Shown: piece after piece, positions 9,290 to 18,974 of the stretch | Position numbering within the stretch: position 1 is the stretch's first letter | Layout of the letters: each line of letters begins with the position of its first letter | Translations under genes and position numbers: made by a program | Notes under the pieces: model-generated | Databases searched by the model: none | Seen by the model: the letters and a program-made list of their open reading frames with translations, nothing else | Told to the model about the DNA's origin: nothing | DNA from: Metallibacterium scheffleri | GTDB lineage: Bacteria; Pseudomonadota; Gammaproteobacteria; Xanthomonadales; Rhodanobacteraceae | Direction of reading: 5' to 3' | Length of the DNA stretch: 64,000 nucleotides | Assembly: GCF_002077135.1 (NCBI RefSeq) | Contig: NZ_LDOS01000001.1 | Location: 943,501-1,007,500, forward strand

Positions 9290-11626
9290 ATGCCGAGCAT
9301 CCGGCGCTTGCTGCCCACCCTGCTGGGCCTGAGTTTCACCCTGTTCGCGGCGGTACCGGCCCTGGCCGTTCCCGTGCCCGCCAGCAGCGCTGCACCCATT
9401 CCGGCGGCGGTCACGTCCACGGCATGCAAGTTGCCTGTGCGCGCGCATCAGGGCATGGGCGCATTGCGCCCGCTGCGGCCCAACGCGACGCAGAGCGAGG
9501 TCACCCAGCTCACCGCGCGCCTGCTCACGCGCTACTCGTATGAAGCGCTGCCGCTGGATGCCAGCATGGCGCAGCGCGTGTTCAAGGGCTATATCGACGC
9601 GCTCGATCCGGACAAGCTGTTCTACACCGCGCAGGATCTGGCCAGCTTCAAGCCGATCGAGGGCCACCTCGACGCTGCCATCTGGAGCGGCGACCTCAGC
9701 GGCCCGTTCACCATGTTCAATGTCTACGAGAAGAGCGTCGCCGCGCGTGTGGCCTACGCCGAGGCGCTGATCAAGAAAGGCGGCTTCGATTTCAACACCC
9801 ATGCCAGCTACGAAATCGACCGCGAGCACGCACCCTGGGCCGCCGATACCGCCGCGCTGGATACGATCTGGCGCGAGCGCGTGATGAACGACTGGCTGCG
9901 CCTGAAGCTGGCCGGCAAGAACGACGCCGACATCCGCACGGTGCTGGACAAGCGCTACCAGAACTACCTCGACAGCCTGCGCGAGCTGGACAGCGAGGAT
10001 GTGTTCTCGATGTTCCTCAACGCCTACGCGATGGCCAACGATCCGCACACCAATTATTTCGGTCCGCGTGCCAGCGAAAACTTCGACATCTCCATGAACC
10101 TGTCGCTGGATGGCATCGGCGCCGAATTGGAGCGGCGAGGCGACTACACCACCATCCGTCAGGTTCTGCCCGGCGGTCCGGCTTCGCGTTCACCCCTGCA
10201 GGTGGGTGACCGCATTGTCGGTGTCGGGCAGGGCAGCGCGTGCCCGATGGTCGATGTGGTCGGCTGGCGCCTGGACGACGTGGTCGCGCTGATCCGCGGC
10301 AAGAAGGACACCACCGTGCGCCTCGAGATCATTCCAGGCGACGCGGGCCCTGATGCCAGGCACGAGATTCTCAGCCTGGTGCGCAAGAAGGTGACCCTGA
10401 AGGAACAGGCTGCCAAGAAATCCATCATCACCGTGCACGATCGCGGTCACGCGTATCGCATCGGCGTGATCTCGCTGCCTGCGTTCTACGAGGACTTCGC
10501 CGCGCGCCGCCGCGGCGATCCCGACTACCGCAGCGCCACGCGCGATGTGGCCAAGTTGCTGGTCGAGCTGAAAAAGGACAAGGTCGATGGCGTGGTCATG
10601 GACCTGCGCAACAACGGCGGCGGCTCGCTGACCGAGGCCATCGAGTTGTCCGGTTTGTTTGTCGGCAAGGGTCCGATCGTGCAGGTGCGCGACAGCAACG
10701 GCCAGATCGAGGAGCAGGACAGCAAAGAAACGCGACTGTGGAACGGACCGCTGGCGGTGCTGGTCAACCGCGCTTCTGCCTCGGCCTCGGAAATCTTCGC
10801 CGCGGCGATGCAGGACTATGGCCGCGCGCTGATCATCGGCGAGAATACCTACGGCAAGGGCACGGTGCAGAACCTGGTCAATCTCGATCGCATGGCCGAC
10901 CAGCCCAAGGCCAAGCTCGGCGATCTGCACATGACCATCGCCGAGTTCTTTCGCGTCGACGGTGGTTCCACGCAGCTCAAGGGCGTGACCCCGAACATCG
11001 TGTTCCCGCAGACCATCAACCCCAAGGATTTCGGCGAGTCCAGCAACCCCAACCCGTTGCCTTGGAGCCAGATCAAGCCGGCCGACTACAAGCCGGTCGC
11101 CGATTTGCAGCCGCTGATTCCGACCTTGCTCACGGAACACGACGCGCGCGTGGCCAAGTCTCCCGCGTGGCAGTTGATGCTTGAGGAGCTGGCCGCGGTG
11201 CGCAAGCTTCAGGCGGAAAAGACCATCTCGCTGAACTACGCCGTGCGCGAGCGCGAACGCAAGGCGCAGGATGCGCTGCAGGATCAGTTCCGCGCGCGCG
11301 ATAAGGCCATCGAAGCTGCCACCAAGGGGCCGGCGCATGCGGGCACGGTCAGTGCACCGGTGCATGCGGCATCGGCTGCGGTTGCCGAGCCTGCGCACGC
11401 GGCCAGCACCCGCGATGATGGCTTGCAGCCCAACGAGCGTCCGCTGCACGTCGATCTGGCGCGCGAGCGCAAGCGCGACATACCCGACACCATGCTGATC
11501 GAAGCCGCGCACATCCTCGGTGACGAAATCAATCTGCTGCAAGGCAACGCCAAGCTGGCGGCCACCGCGCTACCGCCCGGCGGGCATGTCCCGCCTTTGC
11601 TGGCCGAGGCGCCGCCGCCGCGCTGA
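9290..11626 (+). CDS. prc: Carboxy-terminal (tail-specific) protease Prc, S41A family
   Basis: 778 residues with a signal peptide (cleavage near ALAVPVPA). This periplasmic protease degrades proteins with nonpolar C termini and, in E. coli, the endopeptidase MepS. An N-terminal helical Prc domain is followed by a PDZ domain (about 255-345, with GIGAELERRGDYTTI) and the S41 core. Catalytic Ser498 (in ASASASEIF) and Lys523 (TYGKGTVQ) are 25 residues apart, as in E. coli Prc. The C-terminal 110 residues carry an Ala/His-rich linker. It begins 3 bp after lipA and ends the rightward run. It converges with rpiA across only 24 bp. Confidence 0.95.
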   Translation: MPSIRRLLPTLLGLSFTLFAAVPALAVPVPASSAAPIPAAVTSTACKLPVRAHQGMGALRPLRPNATQSEVTQLTARLLTRYSYEALPLDASMAQRVFKGYIDALDPDKLFYTAQDLASFKPIEGHLDAAIWSGDLSGPFTMFNVYEKSVAARVAYAEALIKKGGFDFNTHASYEIDREHAPWAADTAALDTIWRERVMNDWLRLKLAGKNDADIRTVLDKRYQNYLDSLRELDSEDVFSMFLNAYAMANDPHTNYFGPRASENFDISMNLSLDGIGAELERRGDYTTIRQVLPGGPASRSPLQVGDRIVGVGQGSACPMVDVVGWRLDDVVALIRGKKDTTVRLEIIPGDAGPDARHEILSLVRKKVTLKEQAAKKSIITVHDRGHAYRIGVISLPAFYEDFAARRRGDPDYRSATRDVAKLLVELKKDKVDGVVMDLRNNGGGSLTEAIELSGLFVGKGPIVQVRDSNGQIEEQDSKETRLWNGPLAVLVNRASASASEIFAAAMQDYGRALIIGENTYGKGTVQNLVNLDRMADQPKAKLGDLHMTIAEFFRVDGGSTQLKGVTPNIVFPQTINPKDFGESSNPNPLPWSQIKPADYKPVADLQPLIPTLLTEHDARVAKSPAWQLMLEELAAVRKLQAEKTISLNYAVRERERKAQDALQDQFRARDKAIEAATKGPAHAGTVSAPVHAASAAVAEPAHAASTRDDGLQPNERPLHVDLARERKRDIPDTMLIEAAHILGDEINLLQGNAKLAATALPPGGHVPPLLAEAPPPR

Positions 11627-11650
11627 CTTGATCGTGCCGCCCGCCGCCGC

Positions 11651-12322
11651 TCAGCGCGGCGGATCGGCCATCGGCGTGGCACCGATCAGCACCACGTCGG
11701 CCGGACGCCGCGCGAACAGGCCGACGCTGACCACGCCGGGGATCTGGTTGATCTCGCGCTCCAGCCCCACGGGATCGGTGATGCGCAGCCCGTGCACATC
11801 CAGAATCCAGTTGCCGTTGTCGGTGGTGGTGCCATCGCGCCACACCGGCTGACCGCCCAGTTGCACCAGCGCGCGCGCCACCAGACTGCGCGCCATCGGG
11901 ATCACCTCGACCGGCAATGGGAAGCGGCCCAGCACCTCGACGCGCTTGCTCGGATCGATGATGCACACGAAACGCTGCGCGGCCTCGGCGACGATCTTCT
12001 CGCGCGTCAGCGCTGCGCCGCCGCCCTTGATCAGGCGTCGCCAGGGGTCGCACTCGTCGGCGCCATCCACGTACAGCGGAATCGGACCGACCGCGTTCAG
12101 GTCCAGCACCGGGATGCCGGCCGCGCGCAGCAGCGCGCTGGACTGTTCGGAGCTGGATACCGCGCCCTCGATGCGCGCGCGCATGCGCGCCAGACCCTCG
12201 ATGAAAAAGCGCACCGTCGAGCCGGTGCCGACGCCGACGACGCTGTCGTCCTGCACTTCCTTGAGCGCGGCCTCGGCGGCGGCGCGCTTGCCTGCGTTGG
12301 GATCGGTGGCGGCAGTCGTCAT
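11651..12322 (-). CDS. rpiA: Ribose-5-phosphate isomerase A
   Basis: 223 residues. It interconverts ribose 5-phosphate and ribulose 5-phosphate in the pentose phosphate pathway. Family motifs are [16 protein letters not shown] near the N terminus, [20 protein letters not shown] with the catalytic region and phosphate-contacting [11 protein letters not shown], and a C-terminal ferredoxin-like half. The start at 12322 (MTTAATDPN) overlaps the stop of the EVE-domain gene in an ATGA; a longer frame adds 12 residues from inside that gene. The neighbours EVE and ygfA are transcribed ahead of it in the same direction. Confidence 0.95.
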   Translation of the reverse strand: MTTAATDPNAGKRAAAEAALKEVQDDSVVGVGTGSTVRFFIEGLARMRARIEGAVSSSEQSSALLRAAGIPVLDLNAVGPIPLYVDGADECDPWRRLIKGGGAALTREKIVAEAAQRFVCIIDPSKRVEVLGRFPLPVEVIPMARSLVARALVQLGGQPVWRDGTTTDNGNWILDVHGLRITDPVGLEREINQIPGVVSVGLFARRPADVVLIGATPMADPPR

Positions 12323-12783
12323 GCGGAGTCCTTCTCGTGGCTGAGGATGATGCGCCATTGCGCGGCGCTGACCGGCAGCACCGACAGGCGGTTGCCGCGG
12401 CGGGTGAGGGCGAAATCGCCCAGACGTGCGTCGGCCTTCAAGGTGTCCAGCGCGATGATCTGGTCAAGCTTGCGCACGAAGCGTACGTCCACCAGCCACC
12501 AACGCGGCGCATCGCGCGGGCTGTCGGGGTCGTAGTGTGGATTGCGCGGCTGGAACTGGCTGGGATCGGGATAGGCGGCGCTGGCGACCTCGGCCAGCCC
12601 GGCCACGCCGGGTACGGCGCAGTTGGAGTGGTAGAACAGCACGCCGTCACCGACGCGCATGCCGTCGCGCATGAAGTTGCGCGCCTGATAATTGCGCACG
12701 CCGTCCCAAGGCTCGCTGCCTTTGCGCGCGAGAGCGTCGATCGAAAACGTCCCGGGTTCGGATTTCATCAGCCAGTAGTGCAT
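12319..12783 (-). CDS. EVE domain-containing protein (PUA-like, DUF55)
   Basis: 154 residues, essentially one EVE domain. The N-terminal [18 protein letters not shown] and [15 protein letters not shown] motifs are diagnostic. EVE domains are PUA-like folds thought to read modified bases in nucleic acids. Single-domain bacterial versions often sit next to ygfA/6S RNA, as here. The start (12783) overlaps the end of the 5-FCL gene by 16 bp, and the stop overlaps rpiA by 4 bp, so it is translated within an operon. Its substrate is not known from the sequence. Confidence 0.93.
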   Translation of the reverse strand: MHYWLMKSEPGTFSIDALARKGSEPWDGVRNYQARNFMRDGMRVGDGVLFYHSNCAVPGVAGLAEVASAAYPDPSQFQPRNPHYDPDSPRDAPRWWLVDVRFVRKLDQIIALDTLKADARLGDFALTRRGNRLSVLPVSAAQWRIILSHEKDSA

Positions 12784-13412
12784 GCCGGATCCTGCGCACA
12801 GAGGATGGTTTCGCGATCGGTCAGCACGGCATCGAGGCGCACGTCCCAGGGCTGCGCCTGCAGGGCCGGATGAGCATGGTCGACTTCCTGGAAAGCATAG
12901 GCCACGCCGCACAACCACGGACGTGCCGGGCGCCGCACACGCTGCAGCATGGCAAAACTGGCATCGTAAAAGCCACCACCGCTGCCGAGGCGCATGCCGC
13001 TGCGCGCGAAGGCCAGCAGTGGTACCAGCACGAGGTCGAGGTGTGCGGGCGACAACAATTCGCTCTCGGCGACATCGGGTTCGGGGATTCCGTAGCGATT
13101 GCCGAGCAGGCTGGCGCCGGTCTGCCAACGCGCGAAGCGCAGGCTGCGGCCACGTCCCAGCACCGGCAGCAGATAGTCGATACCGCGCGCGCGGCACAGC
13201 CCCGGCACTTCGTGCAAAGGCAGCTCGCCGGTACAGGCAAAATAGCCGGCCAGCGTTTGCGTGGATTCCAGGATCGGCAGCAACGCGAGCTGCTGCGCGA
13301 GCGCGTTGCCGGCATCCAGGCGTTGGCGCGCGGGTAGCGCGGCGCGGCGTGCGCGCATGAGATTGCGCAGGGCCTGGCGCGCGTCGGGATTTTCGGTGGG
13401 GATGGAAGGCAA
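12768..13412 (-). CDS. ygfA: 5-formyltetrahydrofolate cyclo-ligase
   Basis: 214 residues. It converts 5-formyl-THF to 5,10-methenyl-THF with ATP and so clears an inhibitory folate. The N-terminal RRAALPARQRLDAG and the C-terminal LVPLLAFARSGMRLGSGGGFYDASF glycine loop match the family. Directly upstream (to the right) is 6S RNA and then zapA. The zapA-ssrS-ygfA order is conserved in gammaproteobacteria, and ygfA is often co-transcribed with 6S RNA, which may hold here because only about 10 bp separate them. Confidence 0.94.
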   Translation of the reverse strand: MPSIPTENPDARQALRNLMRARRAALPARQRLDAGNALAQQLALLPILESTQTLAGYFACTGELPLHEVPGLCRARGIDYLLPVLGRGRSLRFARWQTGASLLGNRYGIPEPDVAESELLSPAHLDLVLVPLLAFARSGMRLGSGGGFYDASFAMLQRVRRPARPWLCGVAYAFQEVDHAHPALQAQPWDVRLDAVLTDRETILCAQDPACTTG

Positions 13413-13421
13413 GGGTGCGTT

Positions 13422-13607
13422 CTCCGCGGTGCCGGTGCCCGCCAGGCGACCTTGATCCCAGGGATCAGGTGGGAGGGCTCAGGCGACCGTTCAGGCTTTC
13501 CGCGCGTGGCGGACATGCACATAGGGAAGCCATTTTGCCGACCCGGGGTCGTTCAACAGGAGCAAGGCAAATGCTAATAGCGTGCTGTCGGACACCGCAG
13601 GGAACGC
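13422..13607 (-). ncRNA. ssrS: 6S RNA (SsrS), RNA polymerase regulator
   Basis: No protein explains the roughly 280-bp gap between zapA and ygfA, the usual ssrS site. On the minus strand the two ends pair perfectly over 10 bp (rc of 13591-13600 with rc of 13424-13433, two G-U pairs). Inside, the 3' half holds a CCTGATCCC/GGGATCAAGG hairpin like the one in E. coli 6S RNA. The roughly 186-nt span matches the usual 184 nt. 6S RNA mimics an open promoter and sequesters sigma70 holoenzyme in stationary phase. The ends are estimated from the stem and the promoter spacing. Confidence 0.85.
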
Positions 13608-13614
13608 GGTCGGC

Positions 13615-13623
13615 ATTCTAGCA
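13615..13623 (-). promoter_or_regulatory. Extended -10 promoter of 6S RNA
   Basis: On the minus strand this reads TGCTAGAAT, an extended -10 (TGn then TAGAAT), 7-8 bases before the inferred 6S 5' end. No clear TTGACA lies 16-18 bp upstream, which fits an extended -10 promoter. Confidence 0.6.
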
Positions 13624-13693
13624 GTCCGGCCAAACAAAGTCCGGCAGGCTGCTGGCCGTGCCGGCAGGAATTGGGTGTTTTGCCGCGTCGTAT

Positions 13694-13987
13694 TCAGCTA
13701 TCCGGCAATGCTGCTTCGAGTTTGCGCCGCAGCAATCCGAGGCTGTGGGTCAGCTCGCGCTCGCGCTCGGCGTGGCGCTCGCGCAACTGAACCAACTCGT
13801 GCGTCAGGCTCAATGCCGCGAGCACCGCGATGCGATCAAAACCGACGGTGCGCGTCGCACCACGCAGTTCGCGCATTTTCAGATCGAGCAAATTGGCCGC
13901 GGCGGCAAGGCCGGTGCGTTCTTCCTCAGTGCAGCTGACCAGAAACTCGCGGTCGAGCAGGCGGACGGTGACCGGGACAATGCTCAT
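13694..13987 (-). CDS. zapA: Cell division protein ZapA
   Basis: 97 residues. This FtsZ-ring-associated protein cross-links protofilaments. The N-terminal beta strands (VTVRLLDREFLVSCTEEE) are followed by AAANLLDLKMRELR and a long C-terminal coiled coil (VQLRERHAERERELTHSLG), the normal ZapA layout and length. It is immediately preceded in transcription by a small coiled-coil gene (14005-14235) and followed by 6S RNA, a conserved arrangement. Confidence 0.93.
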   Translation of the reverse strand: MSIVPVTVRLLDREFLVSCTEEERTGLAAAANLLDLKMRELRGATRTVGFDRIAVLAALSLTHELVQLRERHAERERELTHSLGLLRRKLEAALPDS

Positions 13988-14004
13988 CGAACGGTCCTCA
14001 TGCT

Positions 14005-14235
14005 TCAGGCCTGCGGCGGCTGTTCCAGCGCGCGCAGGCGCTGGATCATGGCTTCGATGCGCGTGCGCGCCGTATCGTTGCGCGCGACCAGATTGGCGCG
14101 GTCGCTGGCGAGTTGTTCCTGGCTGTGGCGCAGGCTGCGATTTTCCTCGGCCAGACGCTGTTGTTGCCGCAACGCGCGCTCAACCAGCGCGTGCAGGGAT
14201 TCCAGTTCGGCGCGGATCGGATCGGCGGGTGGCAT
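14005..14235 (-). CDS. Small coiled-coil protein, TIGR02449/ZapB-like family
   Basis: 76 residues, nearly all one coiled coil, with AEENRSLRHSQEQL and the C-terminal TARTRIEAMIQRLRALEQP that typifies the TIGR02449 family. Members are regularly found just upstream of zapA and resemble ZapB in length and structure, so a role at the division ring is likely but inferred. The start at 14235 is the only ATG before the coil. The gene ends 17 bp before zapA, which suggests an operon. Confidence 0.85.
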   Translation of the reverse strand: MPPADPIRAELESLHALVERALRQQQRLAEENRSLRHSQEQLASDRANLVARNDTARTRIEAMIQRLRALEQPPQA

Positions 14236-14275
14236 GGCGCGACTTTAGCAGGTTGACCGCGGGCGGATGGGACGC

Positions 14276-17200
14276 TCAATCGTGCGCGAGCGCGCGCTGG
14301 GCGCGATGCTGCTGGATGAACGCCAGGCACGCCGGCCCGGGCATCGGTTGCGCGAGCAGATAACCCTGCACTTCGTCGCAATCCTTCTCGCGCAAGTATT
14401 CGAGCTGCTCGGTTGTTTCCACGCCCTCGGCCACCACGTTCAGTCCCAGCGCATGCGCCATCAGCACGATGGTGCTGAGGATGGTTTCGTCATCAACACT
14501 GAGGGTGAGTTTGGAGACGAAGGTCTGATCGATCTTGAGGGTATCCAGCGGCAGGCGCTGCAGGTAGGCCAGTGATGAATAGCCGGTACCGAAGTCGTCG
14601 ATGGCCAGGGTGACGCCGACATTGTTGATGGCCTCCAGAATCGCGCGCGCGCGTTCCGGATCCTGCATCAGCATGCTCTCGGTCAACTCCAGTTCCAGTA
14701 GTTCCGGGGCGATGGCGTGGCGCGCCAGTGTCTCGAACAGGTAATTGCTGATGTCACCGCGCGCGAGCTGTGCCGCGGACAGATTGACCGCCATGGTCAC
14801 GTCCTTGAGTCCAGTTGCGCACCATGTGGCCAGTTCGGCGCAGGCGCGTTCGATCACGAACTCGCCGATGGTGCTGATCAGGCCGATTTCCTCGGCCAGC
14901 GGAATGAACAGCGACGGCGGGATGCTGCCGAACTCCTCGCTGTGCCAGCGCAGCAGTGCCTCGACGCCGGTGATGCGATCTTCGGCCAGGCTCAGCTTGG
15001 GCTGATAGACCAGGTGCAGTTCCTCGCGTTTGAGCGCGCGTTGCAGCGCCGCGATCAGATCGGCGCGCTGGCGCACCTCGGTGTCCAGCGCCTCGGTGTA
15101 GACAGCGAACGTATTGCGGCCGCGTTCCTTGGCGCGGTACATGGCGATATCGGCGTACTTGAGCAGATCGGTGGGCGCCTGGCCGTGCGTCGGATAAAGC
15201 GCGATGCCGATCGACAGCGAAATCTGCGCTTCGCGCCCGTCGCCGAGGTCCATCGGTTCGGTGAACATCTCCAGCAGTTTTTGCGCGATATCCTCGGCAT
15301 CGCTGGTTTGCGCCACGCGCTCCAGCACCACGGTGAACTCGTCGCCGCCGAGACGCGCCACGGTGTCATCGTCGCGCACTCCCGCGCGCAGGCGGCGCCC
15401 GGCCGCCTGCAGCGCGCGGTCGCCGACGTTGTGACCGTGGGCGTCATTGACGTGCTTGAAGCGGTCCAGATCGACGAACAGCACTGCCACCAGGCGCCCC
15501 ATCTGACGTGCGCGCAGAATGGCATCGCCGAGACGTTCGGTGAGCAGGGTGCGATTGGGCAGGCCGGTCAACGGATCGTAGTTGGCGAGATAGTGCAATT
15601 CCTGCTCGGCGCGGCGGCGCGCGGTGACATCGGTGAGCACGGCGACAAAGTGCGTGCGCTGACCATGACCATCGCGGATCTCGTTGATCTCGATGCGGCA
15701 CAGGATGGGCTCGCCATCGCGTTTGCGCTGCCAGAGTTCGCCGTGAAAGTGGCCGCTGCTTTCGAGTTTGGCGCGTACCTGCAGAAATGCCTCGGGTTGG
15801 TCCGGGCTGTCGAGCAGGCTGGATGGTCGCCCGAGGATATCCTGCGCGGTGTATCCGGTCATGCGCGTGAACGCCGGGTTGACCGCAACGAAGTGCATCG
15901 TTGCGTCGGTGACCGCGACCGCCTCACCCATCGAACGCACCACCAGATCCGAGATCGAGAGTTCGCGCGCGCGCGCCAGCTCACTGCTGATGTCGCGCGA
16001 GGTGCCGATGACACGCAGCGGGTGGCCTTCGGCATCGGATTCACTGATCTTGCCGCGCGCGCGAATCCATATCCATTGACCGTCGGCGCCGCGCAGGCGG
16101 TGCTCGGATTCGTAGAACGGCGTGTGCCCGGCGAGATGCTCGGCGAGGTTCTGCTCCAGCTGCGGCAGATCGTCGGGATGCACCGCGTAGCGGCGCCAGT
16201 CCTCGATGGTGAGCACGTCCTCGCGCGGCCCGCCCAGCAAGTGCAGATCTCCCATGCGGCTGAGCACGCCGCGCTGCAAATCCAGTTCCCACAGCGCATC
16301 GCCGGATCCCCATAGCGCCAGCTTCAGGCGCTCCTCGCGCGCGGCACTGTCCAGTCGATAGCGGCGCTCGGTACGGCGCCGGTTCCAGGTCATGCCGATC
16401 AGCAGCAGCACGACACCGCCGGCCAGCAACGCATACAGCGCGCGCATGGCCGGACTGTCCCACCACGGCGGCACGACGCTCAGGGACAAACGCGCGGGCG
16501 GCGCGATCATGGCCCCGGCGCCGGTGCTGGCGGCGACCTCGAAGGTGTAGCGGCCGGCGTCGAGGTCGGCGTAGGACACCCCGCGCGTTGGCGCCGGCGC
16601 GCTCCAGCGGGTGCTGCGGCCGAGCAAACGGTAGCGGTACAGGCCCGCCGCGGGGTGGCGGTAGTCGAGGCTGGCGAAGCGGATGCGCACCGGCTGGCCT
16701 AGCGCCACGCGCAGGCTGCCAGCGCGCGGCGGCACACGCTCGCCCTCGTCACCAACGCGCAGCGCAGTCAACTGCACGTTGTCGGGCGCGTCGGGCTGCT
16801 TGCGCAGAGCCGCGCCGATGGCGAAACCCTCGGGACCGCCAAACGCAATGCTGCCGTCATCCATGCGCGCGCAGGTGCCGGCATTGGATTCCATGCCGTT
16901 GATACCGTCGCGCTGGCCGTAGCGCACGATGCGGCCGCTGGCGGTGTCCAGCGCGGCGATGCCGAGATTGGTGCCAATCCACAGCGTGCCATGGGGTTGC
17001 TCGACCAGGCAGTAGATCACGTTGTCCGGCAATCCCTGGCGCAAGCCATAGTGCTGGAAGCGCGCCTGTCCACCGCGCACGCCCAGCAGGCGATCAAGGC
17101 CGTCACCCGTGCCGACCCACAGCGTGCCGCCGGCGCCGCGCGCCAGGCTGATCACCTCGTTATTGCTGAGGCTGTCGGCTTGTCCTGGCTGGTGGCGGAA

Positions 17201-18859
17201 CGCCCGCAATCGATCGTGTTGCCACAGCAGCAGGTCACCGTTGGTCGCGATCCATACCCCGCCCTGGTTGGCGGTGGCGAAGCCGAAGGCATGCGGAAAC
17301 TGCGCATTGCCCGGTGGGGGTGGCAGCCACTGCGGCGCGGCCAGGCCGGGGCGCCAGCGTGCCACGCCGCGCACCGCACCAGCCAACCATAATGTGCCGT
17401 CGGGCGCCTGCCAGACCGTGTACAGCCACTGCCCTGGCACCGGGTTGCCGGGGTCGCTGGCATAGGCGAACTGAGTCACGCCGGTGGCCGGATCGAACTG
17501 CAGCAGGCCGGCGCTGGTTGCCAGCCAGAGTTTGCCGCTGCGGGGTTCGCGCACGATGCCCTCCACCGCCAGTCCGGACACCGCGGATGCAGTAAGTGGC
17601 GGTATTCGCGGTGCGATGCCGGCCAGTGCCGGCAGCAGCAGGGGGGTGTAATCGTTCAGCGTCTGCGAGCGCGCGTCGTACAACATCAGCCCGGCGTGCG
17701 AGCCGACCCAAAGCTTGCTGGCGCCACCGGGCGCCAGGGCGCGGATGAAATTGGCGCGATCCTCGGGATCGTTGCGGTCCGGCACGGTGACCGACTGGAA
17801 GCGCGCACCGCGCGGGTCGGTATGCACCACGCCTGCCATGCCGGCGATGGCCCACAGGGTTCCGTCGCGGCTGATCAGCAATTGCCGCAACACACCCGGT
17901 GGCAGATCGCCGCGCACGCCGTGGCGCGCGGGCACGCGCTGCACCAGATCCCCGGCAAGGCGCAGCAGGCCGCCGTCATCGGGCGCGATCCACAACGCGC
18001 CACTGGCATCTTCGGCCAGCGCACCCACGCCCGCGGGCGCAGCGCCCACCTCGGGCCACAGCCGCGACCAGCCGTCGGCGGTCTGCGCGAACAGGCCCGC
18101 GCGGGTACCCAGCAGCAGTTGACCGCGCGGCGTGCACAGCAGTGCCTGGCCACTGCCGCTGACGTTGTCGGGCAGCGCCAGCGCGGTGACGGCCGGCTGC
18201 ACCACGTTCACGCGCAGCAAATTGCCATCGGCAAGCGCGTAGGCCGTCGTGGCGCTGCAGGTGCTCAAGGCATGCGCTCCTTCGGCACCTGCGGGTGCCT
18301 GCCAGAGAACGTGCAGGCGTGACTGGCGGCCGTCCCACAGGCTCACGCCGGCCGGGCCCGCCATCAACAGGCGCGCGCCTGGCACTGTCAGCAGTGTGGC
18401 CCCGGGGCCGGGCGCATGCAGCCCGGCCGGCAGCGGCAACAAGCCATGGCCGGGATCAAACAGCAGCAGTCCGGGTCTGGTCGAATCGGTCAGTGCGCCC
18501 ATCGACAACCACAGGCGTCCGTCGCCGGCACCGGCGATACCGGTGATCGCCGCCGCGCTGCTGCCATGGCGGCGGCGCGCAGCATCGAGAAAAGCCAGCA
18601 GGTGATGACCGTCGAAGCGATACAATCCGGACGGCGCGGCAATCCAGATGAAACCCTCGGCATCCTGGTAAATGCTGCTGACACCGGATTGCTGCAAGCC
18701 GTCGTTGGCGCCGATGCGCTCGAAATAATAGTGGCTGATCGCCACCGTGTGCCGCACCGGTACCGCCGCCTGCGCGTGATCCCGCGGCGCCAGCAGCAGG
18801 GTACCCAACCCCAGCGCGAAGGCCAGAGCGTGCAAGGCGCGCGTGAAACCTGCCGACAT
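14276..18859 (-). CDS. Large sensor: periplasmic propeller, Y_Y_Y, PAS, GGDEF and EAL domains
   Basis: 1527 residues from ATG 18859, where a signal peptide begins (ALHALAFALGLGTLLLAP). The first 700 or so residues are regulator-propeller repeats (for example GFIWIAAPSGLYRF, GTLWIGTNLGIAAL). A Y_Y_Y domain and a transmembrane helix follow (LLAGGVVLLLIGM, near residue 810). The cytoplasmic part has two PAS domains, an intact GGDEF (1171-1175, RLGGDEF) and an EAL domain with E1300-A-L plus DDFGTGYSSL. Both c-di-GMP synthesis and breakdown residues are present, so either activity is possible. The ligand is unknown. An upstream in-frame extension to 19189 overlaps the divergent ygfB gene and is unlikely. 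Confidence 0.93.
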   Translation of the reverse strand: MSAGFTRALHALAFALGLGTLLLAPRDHAQAAVPVRHTVAISHYYFERIGANDGLQQSGVSSIYQDAEGFIWIAAPSGLYRFDGHHLLAFLDAARRRHGSSAAAITGIAGAGDGRLWLSMGALTDSTRPGLLLFDPGHGLLPLPAGLHAPGPGATLLTVPGARLLMAGPAGVSLWDGRQSRLHVLWQAPAGAEGAHALSTCSATTAYALADGNLLRVNVVQPAVTALALPDNVSGSGQALLCTPRGQLLLGTRAGLFAQTADGWSRLWPEVGAAPAGVGALAEDASGALWIAPDDGGLLRLAGDLVQRVPARHGVRGDLPPGVLRQLLISRDGTLWAIAGMAGVVHTDPRGARFQSVTVPDRNDPEDRANFIRALAPGGASKLWVGSHAGLMLYDARSQTLNDYTPLLLPALAGIAPRIPPLTASAVSGLAVEGIVREPRSGKLWLATSAGLLQFDPATGVTQFAYASDPGNPVPGQWLYTVWQAPDGTLWLAGAVRGVARWRPGLAAPQWLPPPPGNAQFPHAFGFATANQGGVWIATNGDLLLWQHDRLRAFRHQPGQADSLSNNEVISLARGAGGTLWVGTGDGLDRLLGVRGGQARFQHYGLRQGLPDNVIYCLVEQPHGTLWIGTNLGIAALDTASGRIVRYGQRDGINGMESNAGTCARMDDGSIAFGGPEGFAIGAALRKQPDAPDNVQLTALRVGDEGERVPPRAGSLRVALGQPVRIRFASLDYRHPAAGLYRYRLLGRSTRWSAPAPTRGVSYADLDAGRYTFEVAASTGAGAMIAPPARLSLSVVPPWWDSPAMRALYALLAGGVVLLLIGMTWNRRRTERRYRLDSAAREERLKLALWGSGDALWELDLQRGVLSRMGDLHLLGGPREDVLTIEDWRRYAVHPDDLPQLEQNLAEHLAGHTPFYESEHRLRGADGQWIWIRARGKISESDAEGHPLRVIGTSRDISSELARARELSISDLVVRSMGEAVAVTDATMHFVAVNPAFTRMTGYTAQDILGRPSSLLDSPDQPEAFLQVRAKLESSGHFHGELWQRKRDGEPILCRIEINEIRDGHGQRTHFVAVLTDVTARRRAEQELHYLANYDPLTGLPNRTLLTERLGDAILRARQMGRLVAVLFVDLDRFKHVNDAHGHNVGDRALQAAGRRLRAGVRDDDTVARLGGDEFTVVLERVAQTSDAEDIAQKLLEMFTEPMDLGDGREAQISLSIGIALYPTHGQAPTDLLKYADIAMYRAKERGRNTFAVYTEALDTEVRQRADLIAALQRALKREELHLVYQPKLSLAEDRITGVEALLRWHSEEFGSIPPSLFIPLAEEIGLISTIGEFVIERACAELATWCATGLKDVTMAVNLSAAQLARGDISNYLFETLARHAIAPELLELELTESMLMQDPERARAILEAINNVGVTLAIDDFGTGYSSLAYLQRLPLDTLKIDQTFVSKLTLSVDDETILSTIVLMAHALGLNVVAEGVETTEQLEYLREKDCDEVQGYLLAQPMPGPACLAFIQQHRAQRALAHD

Positions 18860-18974
18860 GACGATCCGATGGGCCCCGTTGCGGCGAGTGTAGGCAATCC
18901 GCATGCGAGCGGCTAGGCTGATCGCTGCGCCTCGCCATGACACATCCGTACCGCACTGATGGATATTGCCCCGC

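Noticed and set aside
13455..13470. TTGATCCCAGGGATCAG resembling an FNR box
   Set aside because: The spacer is 7, not 4, and the palindrome is the internal hairpin of 6S RNA.
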